From Sophora flavescens (lineage: Eukaryota; Streptophyta; Magnoliopsida; Fabales; Fabaceae): a DNA stretch of 64,000 bases. This document shows, piece by piece, positions 26,345-38,473 of the stretch (within the stretch, counting starts at the first letter, position 1; every line of letters starts with the position of its first letter). The stretch is taken from assembly GCA_030762895.1 (NCBI GenBank), contig JAUPTC010000272.1, forward strand, positions 1-64,000. Direction: 5' to 3'. The translations under genes and the position numbers were made by a program. A model generated the notes under the pieces. It was not told where the DNA came from. It did not search any database and was given only the letters and a program-made list of their open reading frames with translations.

Positions 26345-27729
26345 GAAAATCCTAATTGAAAGCCTAAACCCTAATTTTAACCCTAAACCCTAATTCAAAG
26401 CCTAAACCTAATTTTCACCCAAAATCCTAATTTTGATCCTAAACCCTAAATTTATACCAAAACCCTAATTGAACCTTTTTGTCCAAAACCTAAATTTAAC
26501 CTAACCCTAATTTTAATCCAAACCCTAAATTTTGAACCTAAATTTAACCAGAACCCTAAATTTGACCAATAACCTAATTTAGACCCAAAACCCTATTTCT
26601 AACCTATTTTTGTCCCAAAACCCTATTTTTTTAAAACCCAAATTCAAACCTAAACCTAATTTGAAATTTGGAAAAATTTTGACCCAAAATAACCCAAAGC
26701 TTTAATTTTGACCCAAAACCCTAATTTGACAAAACCCTAATTCGGCGCAAAACCCTAATTTGATCCAAAACCCTTATTGAACCCTATTTTACCAACCTAC
26801 CGAACCCTTTTGACCCTATCCTAATTTTAAGCAAAACCTAAATTCTAATCCTATTTTGACCCAAAACCTTTTTAACTCAAAACCAAATTCACCTAAATTT
26901 GACCCAAAACCTAATTCAAACCAAAACCCTAATTTTGACCCAAAATCAAATTTTGACCCAAAACCCAAATTATAACCAAAGCCTAATTTTGACCCAAAAC
27001 CTAACTCGACCCAAAACCTAATCGACAAAACCTTATTTTAAACCCAAAATCCTAATTGAAACCTAAACCTAATTAACCTAAACCCTAATTTTGACCCAAA
27101 ATCCTAATTTTGATCCTAACCCTAAATTTGAACCAAAACCTAAATTTAACCAGAACCTAAATTTGACCAATACCCTAATTCTAACCCTATTTTTGTCCCA
27201 AAACCCTTTTTTAACTCAAAACCCGACTCCTTAATTTTCACCCAAACCCAAATTTGACAAACCAAATTTAACCTAATTTAGACCCAAAACCCTAATTCTA
27301 ACCCTATTTTCCCAAAACCAATATTTTACTCAAACCCTAATTTTGACCCAAAACCTAATTTGGACCCAAAAAAATTTTACCAAATACCCCTTCGACCCAA
27401 AACCTATACGAACCCTATTTTGTCCCAAGACCTAAATTTAACCAAAACCTAATTTTACCAAAACCCTAATTTGGACAACAAAACCCAAAACCTAATTCGA
27501 CCCAACCTAATACCCAAAACCCTAATTACCCAAAACCCTAATTCCACCCAAACCCTATTTTACCCAAAACCCATTTGACATTTTTAGTAATCCCTAATTT
27601 TAACCAAAACCTTAATTCTAATCATTTTAATTTTGACCCAAACCTAATTCAAACCAAACCTAATTTGCCCAAATTTTGACCCAAACCAAATTATAACCCA
27701 AACCTAATTCGCCCAAAACCCTATTTAAA
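26345..27729 (+). repeat. HOR copy 20 (A 26345-27044, B 27045-27729)
   Basis: Length 1,385 bp. The HindIII site is at 26697-26702. Half A is well preserved. Half B is compressed in its third quarter (27,375-27,560) and has lost the GATCC word before the CCATTTGAC landmark. Confidence 0.85.
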
Positions 27730-29080
27730 GAAAATCCTAATTGAAACCTAAACCTAATTTTAACCCTAAACCCTAATTCAAAGCCTAAACCTAATTTTCA
27801 CCCAAAATCCTAATTTTGATCCTAAACCCTAAATTTAAACCAAAACCCTAATTGAACCCTTTTTTGTCCAAAACCCTAAATTTAACCTGAACCTAATTTT
27901 AATCCAAACCCTAAATTTTGACCTAAATTTAACCCAGAACCCTAAATTTGACCAATAACCTAATTTAGAACCTAAAACCCTACTTGCTACCCTATTTTTG
28001 TCCCAAATCCCTATTTTTTTTGAAAACCCAAATTCAAACCTAAACCTAATTTTGACCCAAAAAAATTTGGAAAAATAACCCACTAATTTTGACCCAAAAC
28101 CTAATTTGACCCAAACCTAATTGGCCAAAACCCTAACCGATCCAAAACCCTTAAACCCTATTTTTGACCCAAAACCCATTGAAACCCTTTTTGACCTTAT
28201 CCTAATTTTAACTAAAACCTAAATTCTAATCCTATTTTGACCCAAAACCCTATTTTTAACTCAAAACCAAATTCAAACCCAAAACCCTAAATTTGACCCA
28301 AACCCTAATTCAAACAAACCCTAATTTTGACCCAAAACCAAATTTTGACCCAAAACCCAAATAAACCAACCTAATTTTGACCCAAAACCTAATTCGACCC
28401 AAAACCTAATAAAACCTTACTTTAAACCCAAAATCCTAAATTAATTCCTAAACCCTAATACAAAGCCTAAACCCAAATTTAGAAAAAAAATACTAATATT
28501 TATACTAAACCCTAAATTTTAACCAAAAACCTAAAATTAAACCAGAAACCTAAATTTGACCAATAACACTAATTCTAACCCTATTTTTGTCCCAAACCCT
28601 TTTAACTCAAACCCGACTCCTTAATTTTCACCCAAACCCAAAATTTGACCCAAAACCAAATTTAACCTAATTTAGACCCCCCTTTTTTACCCAAAAACCA
28701 ATATTTTTACTCAAACCTAATTTTGACCCAAAACCCTAATTTGGACCCAAACAAATTTTGACCCAAAATAACCCAAACCCAAATTTGACCCAAAACCTAA
28801 TCAAACCTATTTTTGTCCCAAACCTAAAAACCTATTACCAAAACCCTAATTTGACCAAACATGAAAAACCCCCCAAACTAGCCCAAAAAACCCGTCCAAA
28901 ACCAAACCCTATTTTGACCCAAACCCATTTGACATTAGTAATCCTAATTTTAAGCAAAACCTTAATTCTAATCTTTTGAAACACCTAATTAAAAACCCTA
29001 ATTTTGACCCAAAATCAAATTTTGACCCAAAACCCAAATTATAACCCAAAACCCTAATTGAAAAAAACCCTATTTTAAAA
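27730..29080 (+). repeat. HOR copy 21 (A 27730-28428, B 28429-29080)
   Basis: Length 1,351 bp and the most irregular copy by base substitution. The start of B at about 28,430-28,570 has extra A residues and changes (ATTCCTAAACCCTAATAC and TAGAAAAAAAATACTAATAT). At 27,966-28,020 half A also has odd bases (CCTACTTGCTACCC). At 28,675-28,690 a repeat word is missing, leaving a C run followed by a T run. At 28,860-28,900 there are ACCCCCCAAAC and CCCGTCC words not seen elsewhere. Confidence 0.82.
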
Positions 29081-30420
29081 GAAAATCCTAATTGAAAGCC
29101 TAAACCTAATTTTAACCTAAACCCTAATTCAAAGCCTAAACCTAATTTTCACCCAAAATCCTAATTTTGATCCTAAACCCTAAATTTACCAAAACCCTAA
29201 TTGAACCCTTTTTTGTCCAAAACCTAAATTTAACCCAAACCCTAATTTTAATCCAAACCCTAAATTTTGACCTAAATTTAACCCAGAACCCTAAATTTGA
29301 CCAATAACCTAATTTAGACCCAAAACCCTATTTTAACCTATTTTGTCCCAAACCTATTTTTCTTAAACCCAAATTCAAACCTAAACCCTAATTTTGACAC
29401 TTTGACCCAAATAACCAAAGCTAATTTTGACCCAAAACCCTAATTCGACCCAAAACCCTAAATACCCAAAACCCTAATTCGATCCAAAACCCTTATTAAA
29501 CCCTATTTTTGACCCAAACCCTAAACCCTTTTGACTTATCCTAATTTTACAACCTTCTAATCCTATTTTTGACCCAAACCTATTTTACAACCCCCAACCT
29601 AAATTTGACCCAAAACCCTAATTCAAACCAAAACCCTAATTTTGACCCAAAATCAAATTTTGACCCAAACCCAAATTATAACTGAGCCTAATTTTGACCC
29701 AAAACCCTAATTGACCCAAAACCCTAATTCGACAAAACCTTATTTTAAACCCAAAATCCTAATTGAAAGCCTAAACCTAATTAAAGCCTAAACCTAATTT
29801 TGACCCAAAATCCTAATTTTGATCCTAAACCTAAATTTGAACCAAAACCCTAAATTTAACCCAAAACCCTAAATTTGACCAATAACCCTAATTCTAACCT
29901 ATTTTTGTCCCAAACCCTTTTAACTCAAACCCGACTCCTTAATTTTCACCCAAACCCAAATTTGACCCAAAACCCAAATTTAACCTAATTTAGACCCATT
30001 TTCCTTTTCCCACCAATATTTTACCAACCGCACCTAATTGCCAAAAATTTTGACCCAAAATAACCCAAACCCAATTGACCAAACCTAAACCTATTTTGTC
30101 CCAAGACCTAAATTTAACCAAACCTAATTTTAAACCAAAAAACCCAAAACCCAAAACCTAATACCCAAAACCCTAATCGACCCAAAACCTAATCCCCAAA
30201 ACCTAAGTCCAAAACCCAATTGAACCCTATTTTACCCAAACCCATTTGACCAAACGTATTTGACCGTAATCCCTAATTTTAACGCAAAACCTTAATTCTA
30301 ATCTTTGACCAATGAATACCTAATTCAAACCCAAACCTAATTTTGACCCAAAATCAAATTTTGACCCAAAACCCAAATTATAACCCAAAACCCTAATTCG
30401 ACAAAAACCCTATTTTAAAA
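29081..30420 (+). repeat. HOR copy 22 (A 29081-29751, B 29752-30420)
   Basis: Length 1,340 bp. Start landmarks are exact. The HindIII position reads AAGCTA near 29,416, as in copies 16 and 23. Half A has losses at 29,540-29,600. Half B is compressed at 29,995-30,060, around the CCAATATTTT landmark. Confidence 0.84.
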
Positions 30421-30535
30421 GAAAATCCTAATTGAAAGCCTAAACCCTAATTTTAACCCTAAACCCTAATTCAAAGCCTAAACCCTAATTTTCACCCAAA
30501 ATCCTAATTTTGATCCTAAACCCTAAATTTATACC
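30414..30535 (+). repeat. Conserved opening block of half A (representative, copy 23)
   Basis: The first 120 or so bases of half A are the steadiest part of the HOR. In order: TTTTAAAAGAAAATCC, GAAAGCC, a CCCTAATTTTAA word, the doublet AACCCTAAACCCTAA, CAAAGCC, CACCCAAAATCC, TTTTGATCC and AAATTTATACC. Nearly the same text recurs at most unit starts, including several whose bodies are ragged. It holds the closest match to true telomere sequence in the array. Whether the conservation reflects function or only better sequence quality cannot be told here. Confidence 0.85.
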
Positions 30536-31725
30536 AAACCTAATTAACCCTTTTGTCCAAAAACCTAAATTTAACCTAACCCTAATTTTAATCCAAACCA
30601 AATTTTGACCTAAATTTAACGAACCTAAATTTGACCAATAACCCTAATTTAGACCCAAAACCCTATTTCTAACCCTATTTTTGTCCCAAAACCCTATTTT
30701 CAAAACCCAAATTCAAACCTAAACCCTAATTTTGACAAAAAGAATTTGACAAAATAACCCAAAGCTAATTTTGACCCAAAACCCTAATTCGACCCAAAAA
30801 CCTAATCGCAAAACCCTAATTGATCCAAAACCCTTATTGAACCCTATTTTTGACCCAAAACCCATTTGACCAACCCTTTTGACTTATCCCTAATTTTAAC
30901 GCAAAACCTAAATTCTAATCCTATTTTGACCCAAAACCCTATTTTTAACTCAAAACCAAATTCAAACCCAAAACCCTAAATTTGACCCAAAACCCTAATT
31001 CAAACGAAACCTAATTTTGACCCAAAATCAAATTTGACCCAAAACCCAAATTATAACGAGCCCTAATTTTGACCCAAAACCTACCTCGACCCAAAACCCT
31101 AATTCGACAAAACCTTATTTTAAACCCAAAATCCTAATTGAAAGCCTAAACCCTAATTCAAAGCCTAAACCCTAATTTTGACCCAAAATCCTAATTTTGA
31201 TCCTAAACCCTAAATTTTAACGAAAACCCTAAATTTAACCCATAACCCTAAATTTGACACATAACACTAATTCTAACCTATTTTTGTCCCAAAACCTTTT
31301 AACTCAAACCCGACTCCTTAATTTTCACCCAAACAAGAAAAATCTAAAATTTAGACCCAAAACCTAATTCTAACATTTAAACCTATTTACCAAACTAATT
31401 TGACCAAACCTAATTTGACCCAAAAACCACCCCAAAACCTAATGAACCCTATTTTTTCCCAAGACCTAATACCTTGAAAACAAACCTCTGACCCAAAACC
31501 CTAACCAAAACCTAATCCCAAAACCTAGATCCAAAACCCAATTGAACCCTATTTTTGACCCAAAACCCATTTGACCAACCGTATTTTTGAGTAATCCCTA
31601 ATTTTAACGCAAAACCTAATTCTAATCACTTGAACCCTAATTAAACCAAACCTAATTTTGACCCAAAAGCCCAAAACCCAAATTATAACCCAAAACCCTA
31701 ATTCGACAAAAACCCTATTTTAAAA
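30421..31725 (+). repeat. HOR copy 23 (A 30421-31126, B 31127-31725)
   Basis: Length 1,305 bp with a normal A half (706 bp) and a short B half (599 bp). The HindIII position reads AAGCTA near 30,752. Early in B the word TTTTAACGAAAACCC (about 31,215) replaces TTTGAACCAAAACCC, followed by CCCATAACCC and GACACATAACAC; copy 36 shares the first of these changes. Confidence 0.86.
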
Positions 31726-33141
31726 GAAAATCCTAATTGAAAGCCTAAACCCTAATTTTAACCCTAAACCCTAATTCAAAGCCTAAACCCTAATTTTCAC
31801 CCAAAATCCTAATTTTGATCCTAAACCCTAAATTTAACCCAGAACCCTAATTGAACCCTTTTTTGTCCAAAACCCTAAATTTAACCCAGAACCCTAATTT
31901 TAATCCAAACCCTAAATTTTGACCCTAAATTTAACCTTAACCCTAAATTTGACCAATAACCCTAATTTAGACCCAAAACCCTATTTCTAACCCTATTTTT
32001 GTCCCAAACCCTATTTTTTAAAACCCAAATTCAAACCCTAACCCTAATTTGCTTGGACCAACCAAATTTTGACCCAAAATAACCCAAAGCTTTAATTTTG
32101 ACCCAAAACCCTAATCCGACCCAAAACCCTAATTGCGCAAAACCCTACCCGATCCAAAACCCTTATTGAACCCTATTTTTGACCCAAAACCCATTTGACG
32201 AACCCTTTTTGACCTTATCCGTAATTTTAACGAAAAACCTAAATTCTAATCCAAATTTTTACCAAAAACCCTATTTTTAACTCAAAAACCAAATTATTAC
32301 CCAAAACCCTAAATTTGACCCAAAACCCTAATTCAAACCGAGACCCTAATTTTGACCCAAAATCAAATCTTGACCCAAAACCCAAATTATAACCGAGCCT
32401 AATTTTGACCCAAAACCCTAACTCGACCCAAAACCCTAATTCGACAAAAACCTTATTTTAAACCCAAAATCCTAATTGATAGCCTAAACCCTAATTCAAA
32501 GCCTAAACCCTAATTTTGACCCAAAATCCTAATTTTGATCCTAAAACCTAAATTTGTACCAAAACCCTAAATTTAACCTAAACCCTAAATTTGACCAATA
32601 ACCCTAATTCTAACCCTATTTTTGTCCCAACTTTTTAACCAAAACCCGACTCCTTAATTTTCACCCAAAACCCAAAATTTGACCCAACAAATTCTAACCT
32701 AATTTAGACCCAAACCCTAATTCTAACCCTATTTTGCCCAAAACCAATATTTTTACTCAAAACCTAATTTGACCCAAACCTAATTTGAGACCCAAAATAA
32801 CCCAAACCCCACCCCAAACCCTAATACGAACCCTATTTTTCCCAAGACCTAATAAAACCCTAATTTTGACCAAAACCAATTTGGACAAAATTAAAAACCA
32901 AACCTAACCGACCCAAACCCTAAACCAAAACCCTAATTCCCAAAATCTAATTCGATCCAAAACCCAATTAACCCTATTTTGACCCAAAACCCATTTGACC
33001 TATTTTGAGTAATCCTAATTTTACAAACCTAATTCTAATTTTAAAACCCTAATTCAAACCAACCCTAATTTTGACCCAAAATCAAATTTTGACCCAAAAC
33101 CCAAATTATAACCCAAAACCCTAATAAAACCCTATTTTAAA
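31726..33141 (+). repeat. HOR copy 24, variant-rich (A 31726-32464, B 32465-33141)
   Basis: Length 1,416 bp. Carries three shared variants at once: AATTTAACCCAGAACCC instead of AATTTATACCAAAACCC in A (31,832-31,848), ATCTTGACCC in A (about 32,368) and GATAGCC instead of GAAAGCC at the start of B (32,477). The HindIII site is at 32087-32092. These make it a useful reference for the variant haplotype found again in later copies. Confidence 0.9.
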
Positions 33142-34482
33142 GAAAATCCTAATTGAAACCTAAACCTAATTTTAACCTAAACCCTAATTCAAACCAAACC
33201 TAATTTTCACCCAAAATCCTAATTTTGATCCTAAACCCTAAATTTATACCAAACCTAATTGAACCCTTTTGTCCAAACCTAAATTTACCCAAAACCCTAA
33301 TTTTAATCCAACCCTAAATTTTACCTAAATTTAACCTTAACCCTAAATTTGACCAATAACCTAATTTAGACCCAAAACCCTATTTCTAACCCTATTTTTG
33401 TCCCAAAACCCTATTTTTTTAAACCCAAATTCAAACCTAAACCCTAATTTTGACAATTTGAACAAATAACAAGCTTTAATTTTGACCCAAAACCTAAGAC
33501 CCAAACCTAACCAAAACCTAATCCGATCCAAAACCCTTATTAACCCTATTTTTGACCCAAAACCCATTTGACGAACCCTTTGAATCCTAATTTTAACGCA
33601 AAACCTAAATTCTAATCCTATTTTTGACCCAAACCTATTTTTAACCAAAACCAAATTCAACCAAACCCTAAATTTGACCCAAAACCCTAATTCAAACAAA
33701 CCTAATTTTGACCCAAAATAAATTTGACCCAAAACCCAAATTATAGACCCTATTTTGACCCAAAACCTAATTCGACCCAAAACCCTAATTCGACAAAACC
33801 TTATTTTAAACCCAAAATCCTAATTGAAAGCCTAAACCCTAATTAACCTAAACCTAAATTTCCAAATCATTTTGATCCTAAACCTAAATTTGAACCAAAA
33901 CCCTAAATTTAACCCATAACCTAAATTTGACCAATAACCCTAATTCTAACCCTATTTTTGTCCCAAACCCTTTAACTCAAACCCATCCTTAATTTTACCC
34001 AAACCCAAATTTGACCCAATTCAACCCTAATTTAGACCCAAAACCTAATTCTAACCTATTTTCCCAAACCTTTTTACTCAACCTAATTTTGACAAACCTA
34101 ATTTGACAAAAATTTTAAAAATAAAACATACCCAAACCTAATAACCTATTTCCCAAACCAAAAAAACCTAATTTTGACCAAAACCTAATTTGACCCAAAA
34201 AATTTTACCCAAACCCAAAACCTAATTTGACCCAAACCCTAATCACCCAAAACCCTATCCCAAAATCCTATTTGATCCAAAACCCTAATTGAACCCTATT
34301 TTTGACCCAAAACCCATTTGACCAAACGTATTTTTGACCGTAATCCCTAATTTTAAGCAAAACCTTAATTCTAATCTTTTGACGCCAACCTAATTCAAAC
34401 CAACCTAATTTTGACCCAAAATCAAATTTAGACCCAAAACCAAAATTATAACCCAAAACCTAATTGCAACCCTATTTTAAAA
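33142..34482 (+). repeat. HOR copy 25 (A 33142-33812, B 33813-34482)
   Basis: Length 1,341 bp. The HindIII site is at 33471-33476. The start of half B is eroded (TAATTAACCTAAACC then AAATTTCCAAATC at 33,840-33,870). Half B is compressed at 34,075-34,170. The tail element is complete (ACGTATTTTTGACCGTAATC near 34,326). Confidence 0.83.
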
Positions 34483-35750
34483 GAAAATCCTAATTGAAAG
34501 CCTAAACCCTAATTTTAACCCTAAACCCTAATTCAAAGCCTAAACCCTAATTTTCACCCAAAATCCTAATTTTGATCCTAAACCCTAAATTTAACCCAGA
34601 ACCCTAATTGAACCCTTTTTGTCCAAAACCAAAAACCTAATTTTAATCCAAACCCTAAATTTTGACCTAAATTTAACCATAACCCTAAATTTGACCAATA
34701 ACCCTAATTTTGACCAAAAACCCTATTTCTAACCCTATTTTTGTCCCAAACCCTATTTTTTAAAACCCAAATTCAAACCCTAAACCTAATTTGACAAATT
34801 GGAATTTGGACCCAAAATAACCCAAGCTTTAATTTTGACCCAAAACCTAATTCGACCCAAAACCCTAATGCAAACCCTAATACGATCCAAAACCCTTATT
34901 GAACCCTATTTTTGACCCAACCCTTTAAACCCTTTTTGACCCTTATCCTAATTTTAAGCAAAACCTAAATTCTAATCCTTTTTGACCCTTCCCCTTTGAC
35001 CCAAACCTAATTCAAACCAAACCCTAATTTTGACCCAAAATCAAATTTGACCCAAAACCCAAATTATAACCAGCCTAATTTTGACCCAAACCTAACTCAC
35101 CCAAACCTAAAAAACCTTATTTTAAACCCAAAATCCTAATTGAAAGCCTAAACCCTAATTAAAGCCTAAACCTAATTTTGACCCAAAATCCTAATTTTGA
35201 TCCTAAACCTAAATTTGAACCAAAACCCTAAATTTAACTAACCCTAAATTTGACCAATAACCCTAATTCTAACCCTATTTTTGTCCCAAACTTTTAACTC
35301 AAACCAACTCCTTAATTTTCACCCAAACCCATTGACAAACAAATTTAACCTAATTTAGACCAATCCAAAACCATATTTACAACCTAATTAAACTGAAAAT
35401 AAATACAAACCTTCCCAACCACCTATTTTTCCCAAGACCTAAATTTAACCAAACCAATTTTGACCAAAACCTAATTTGGACCAAAAAATTTTGACCAAAA
35501 ACCCAAACCTAATCGACCCAAAACCAACGACCCAAAACCTAATCAAAATCCTAATTCGATCCAAAACCCAACCTATTTTTGACCCAAAACCCATTTGACC
35601 AAAGTATTTTTGACGTAATCCCTAATTTTAACCAAAACCTTAATTCTAATTTTTGAAAACCCTAATTCAAAAACCCTAATTTTGACCCAAATAAATTTTG
35701 ACCCAAACCCAAATTATAACCCAAAACCTAATTCGACAAACCTATTTAAA
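34483..35750 (+). repeat. HOR copy 26 (A 34483-35128, B 35129-35750)
   Basis: Length 1,268 bp. Half A carries the AATTTAACCCAGAACCC variant (34,587-34,603) shared with copies 24 and 31. The HindIII site is at 34824-34829. Half A has lost material at 34,980-35,000 (a CTTCCCCTTTGACCC word is left) and half B at 35,330-35,430. Confidence 0.84.
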
Positions 35751-37057
35751 AAAAATCCTAATTGAAAGCCTAAACCCTAATTTTAACCCTAAACCCTAAT
35801 TCAAAGCCTAAACCCTAATTTTCACCCAAAATCCTAATTTTGATCCTAAACCCTAAATTTATACCAAAACCCTAATTGAACCCTTTGTCCAAAACCCTAA
35901 ATTTAACCTAACCCTAATTTTAATCCAAACCCTAAATTTTGACCCTAACAACCCTAAATTTGACCAATAACCTAATTTAGACCCAAAACCCTATTTCTAA
36001 CCTATTTTTGTCCCAAAACCCTTTTTTAAAACCCAAATTCAAACCCTAAACCTATTTGATTGAAAATTGACCAAATAACCAACTTTAATTTTGACCCAAA
36101 ACCTAAACCAAAACCCTAATTGCAAAACCCTAATCCGATCCAAAACCCTTATTAACCCTATTTTGACCCAAAACCCATTTGAAACCCTTGACCTTATCCC
36201 TAATTTTAAGAAAACCTAAATTCTAATCCTATTTTGACCCAAAACCCTATTTTTAACTCAAAACCAAATTCAAACCCAAACCCTAAATTTGCCTAATTCA
36301 AACCCAAACCCTAATTTTGACCCAAAATCAAATCTTGACCCAAAACCCAAATTATAACCAGCCCTAATTTTGACCCAAAACCCTAACTCGGACCCAAAAC
36401 CCTAATTCTGACAAAAAACCTTATTTTAAACCCAAAATCCTAATTGAAAGCCTAAACCCTAATTCAAAGCCTAAACCCTAATTTTGACCCAAAATCCTAT
36501 TTTTGATCCTAAACCCTAAATTTGACCAATAACCCTAATTCTAACCCTATTTTTGTCCCAAAACCCTTTTAACTCAAACCCGACTCTTAATTTTCACCCA
36601 AACCCAATTAAAAAATTCTAACCTAATTTAGACCCAAACCTAATTCTAACCTATTTTCAAAACCAATATTTACCAAACCTAATTTGACCAACCTAATTGA
36701 CCCAAAACACCCAAACCCACCCCCAAACCTAAACCTATTTGTCCCAAACCAATTAACAACCTAATTTACAAAACCTAATTTGGACAAAAATTTACCCAAA
36801 ACCCAAAACCTAATTACCCAAACCTAATCACCAAACCCCAAATCCTAATTCGATCCAAAACCCAATTGAACCCTATTTTTGACCCAAAACCCATTTGAAA
36901 AGTATTTTGAGTAATCCTAATTTTAACGAAAACCTAATTCTAATCTTTGACCAATACCTAATTCAAACCGAAACCCTAATTTTGACCCAAAATCAAATTT
37001 TGACCCAAACCCAAATTATAACCCAAACCCTAATTCGACAAAAACCCTATTTTAAAA
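35751..37057 (+). repeat. HOR copy 27, internal deletion in B (A 35751-36432, B 36433-37057)
   Basis: Length 1,307 bp. The G of the start word is replaced by A. In B, at about 36,518-36,525, CTAAATTTG joins directly to ACCAATAACC, so two tandem CTAAATTT-type words (about 38 bp) present in other copies are missing. The end of A keeps the full CTCGGACCC and TTCTGACAAAAAACC words (36,389-36,420). Carries ATCTTGACCC near 36,332. HindIII has become AACTTTAA. Confidence 0.86.
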
Positions 37058-38473
37058 GAAAATCCTAATTGAAAGCCTAAACCCTAATTTTAACCCTAAA
37101 CCCTAATTCAAAGCCTAAACCCTAATTTTCACCCAAAATCCTAATTTTGATCCTAAACCCTAAATTTATACCAAAACCTAATTGAACCCTTTTTGTCCAA
37201 AACCCTAAATTTAACCCTAACCCTAATTTTAATCCAAACCCTAAATTTTGACCCTAAATTTACCGAACCCTAAATTTGACCAATAACCCTAATTTAGACC
37301 CAAAACCCTATTTCTAACCCTATTTTGTCCCAAAACCCTATTTTTTAAAACCCAAATTCAAACCCTAAACCTAATTTTGAAAAAATTTGGAAATTTGACC
37401 CAAAATAACCCAAGCTTTAATTTTGACCCAAAACCCTAATTCGACCCAAAACCCTAATTCGGCGCAAAACCCTAATTTGATCCAAAACCCTTATTGAACC
37501 CTATTTTTGACCCAAAACCCATTTGACGAACCCTTTTTGACCCTTATCCTAATTTTAACGCAAAACCTAAATTCTAATCCTATTTTTGACCCAAAACCCT
37601 ATTTTTAACTCAAAACCAAATTCAAACCCAAACCCTAAATTTGACCCAAAACCTAATTCAAACCCAAACCCTAATTTTGACCCAAAATCAAATTTGACCC
37701 AAAACCCAAATTATAACCGAGCCCTAATTTTGACCCAAAACCCTAACTCGACCAAAACCCTAATTCGACAAAACCTTATTTTAAACCCAAAATCCTAATT
37801 GAAAGCCTAAACCCTAATTCAAAGCCTAAACCCTAATTTTGACCCAAAATCCTAATTTTGATCCTAAACCCTAAATTTGAACCAAAACCCTAAATTTGAC
37901 CAATAACCCTAATTCTAACCCTATTTTTTTCCCAAAACCCTTTTTTTAACTCAAGACCCGCTTCCTTAATTTTCACCCAAACCCAATTGACCCAAAATTT
38001 AACCTAATTTAGACCCAAAACCTAATTTAACCTATTTTGCCAAAACCAATATTTTACTCAACCTAATTTGACCAAAACCTAATTTGGACCCAAAATTTGA
38101 CAAATAACCCAACCCCCAAACCTTCCGAACCCTATTTTGTCCCAAGACCTAAATTTAACACCTATTTGACCCAACCTAATTTGGACAAAAAATTTTGACC
38201 CAAACCCAAAACCTAATCCGACCCAAACCCTAATCACCCAAAACCCTAACTGCCCAAAATCCTAACCGATCCAAAACCCTAATTGAACCCTATTTTTGAC
38301 CCAAACCCATTTGACCTAACGTATTTTGAGTAATCCTAATTTTAACCAAAACCTAATTCTAATCTTTTGACCCAATACCTAATTCAACAACCTAATTTTG
38401 ACCCAAAATCAAATTTTGACCCAAAACCCAAATTATAACCCAAAACCCTAATTCGAAAAACCCTATTTTAAAA
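37058..38473 (+). repeat. HOR copy 28, smaller deletion in B (A 37058-37787, B 37788-38473)
   Basis: Length 1,416 bp. The HindIII site is at 37412-37417. Half B lacks one of the tandem CTAAATTT words at about 37,890, a smaller version of the deletion in the adjacent copy 27. A small local patch, CAAGACCCGCTTCC, occurs at about 37,953. Confidence 0.87.

Noticed and set aside
27835..28083. Minus-strand frame of 82 codons rich in aromatic and basic residues, superficially membrane-like
   Set aside because: Hydrophobic runs come from GGGTTTTGGG translated as GFWV and similar; no helix pattern independent of the DNA period.
33361..33780. Longest open frame, 139 codons on the minus strand
   Set aside because: It translates to recurring LGFWVKIRV- and FGSKLGF-like strings that follow the satellite period. 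The same peptide text appears in other minus-strand frames across the window; there is no start context, domain or codon signal.
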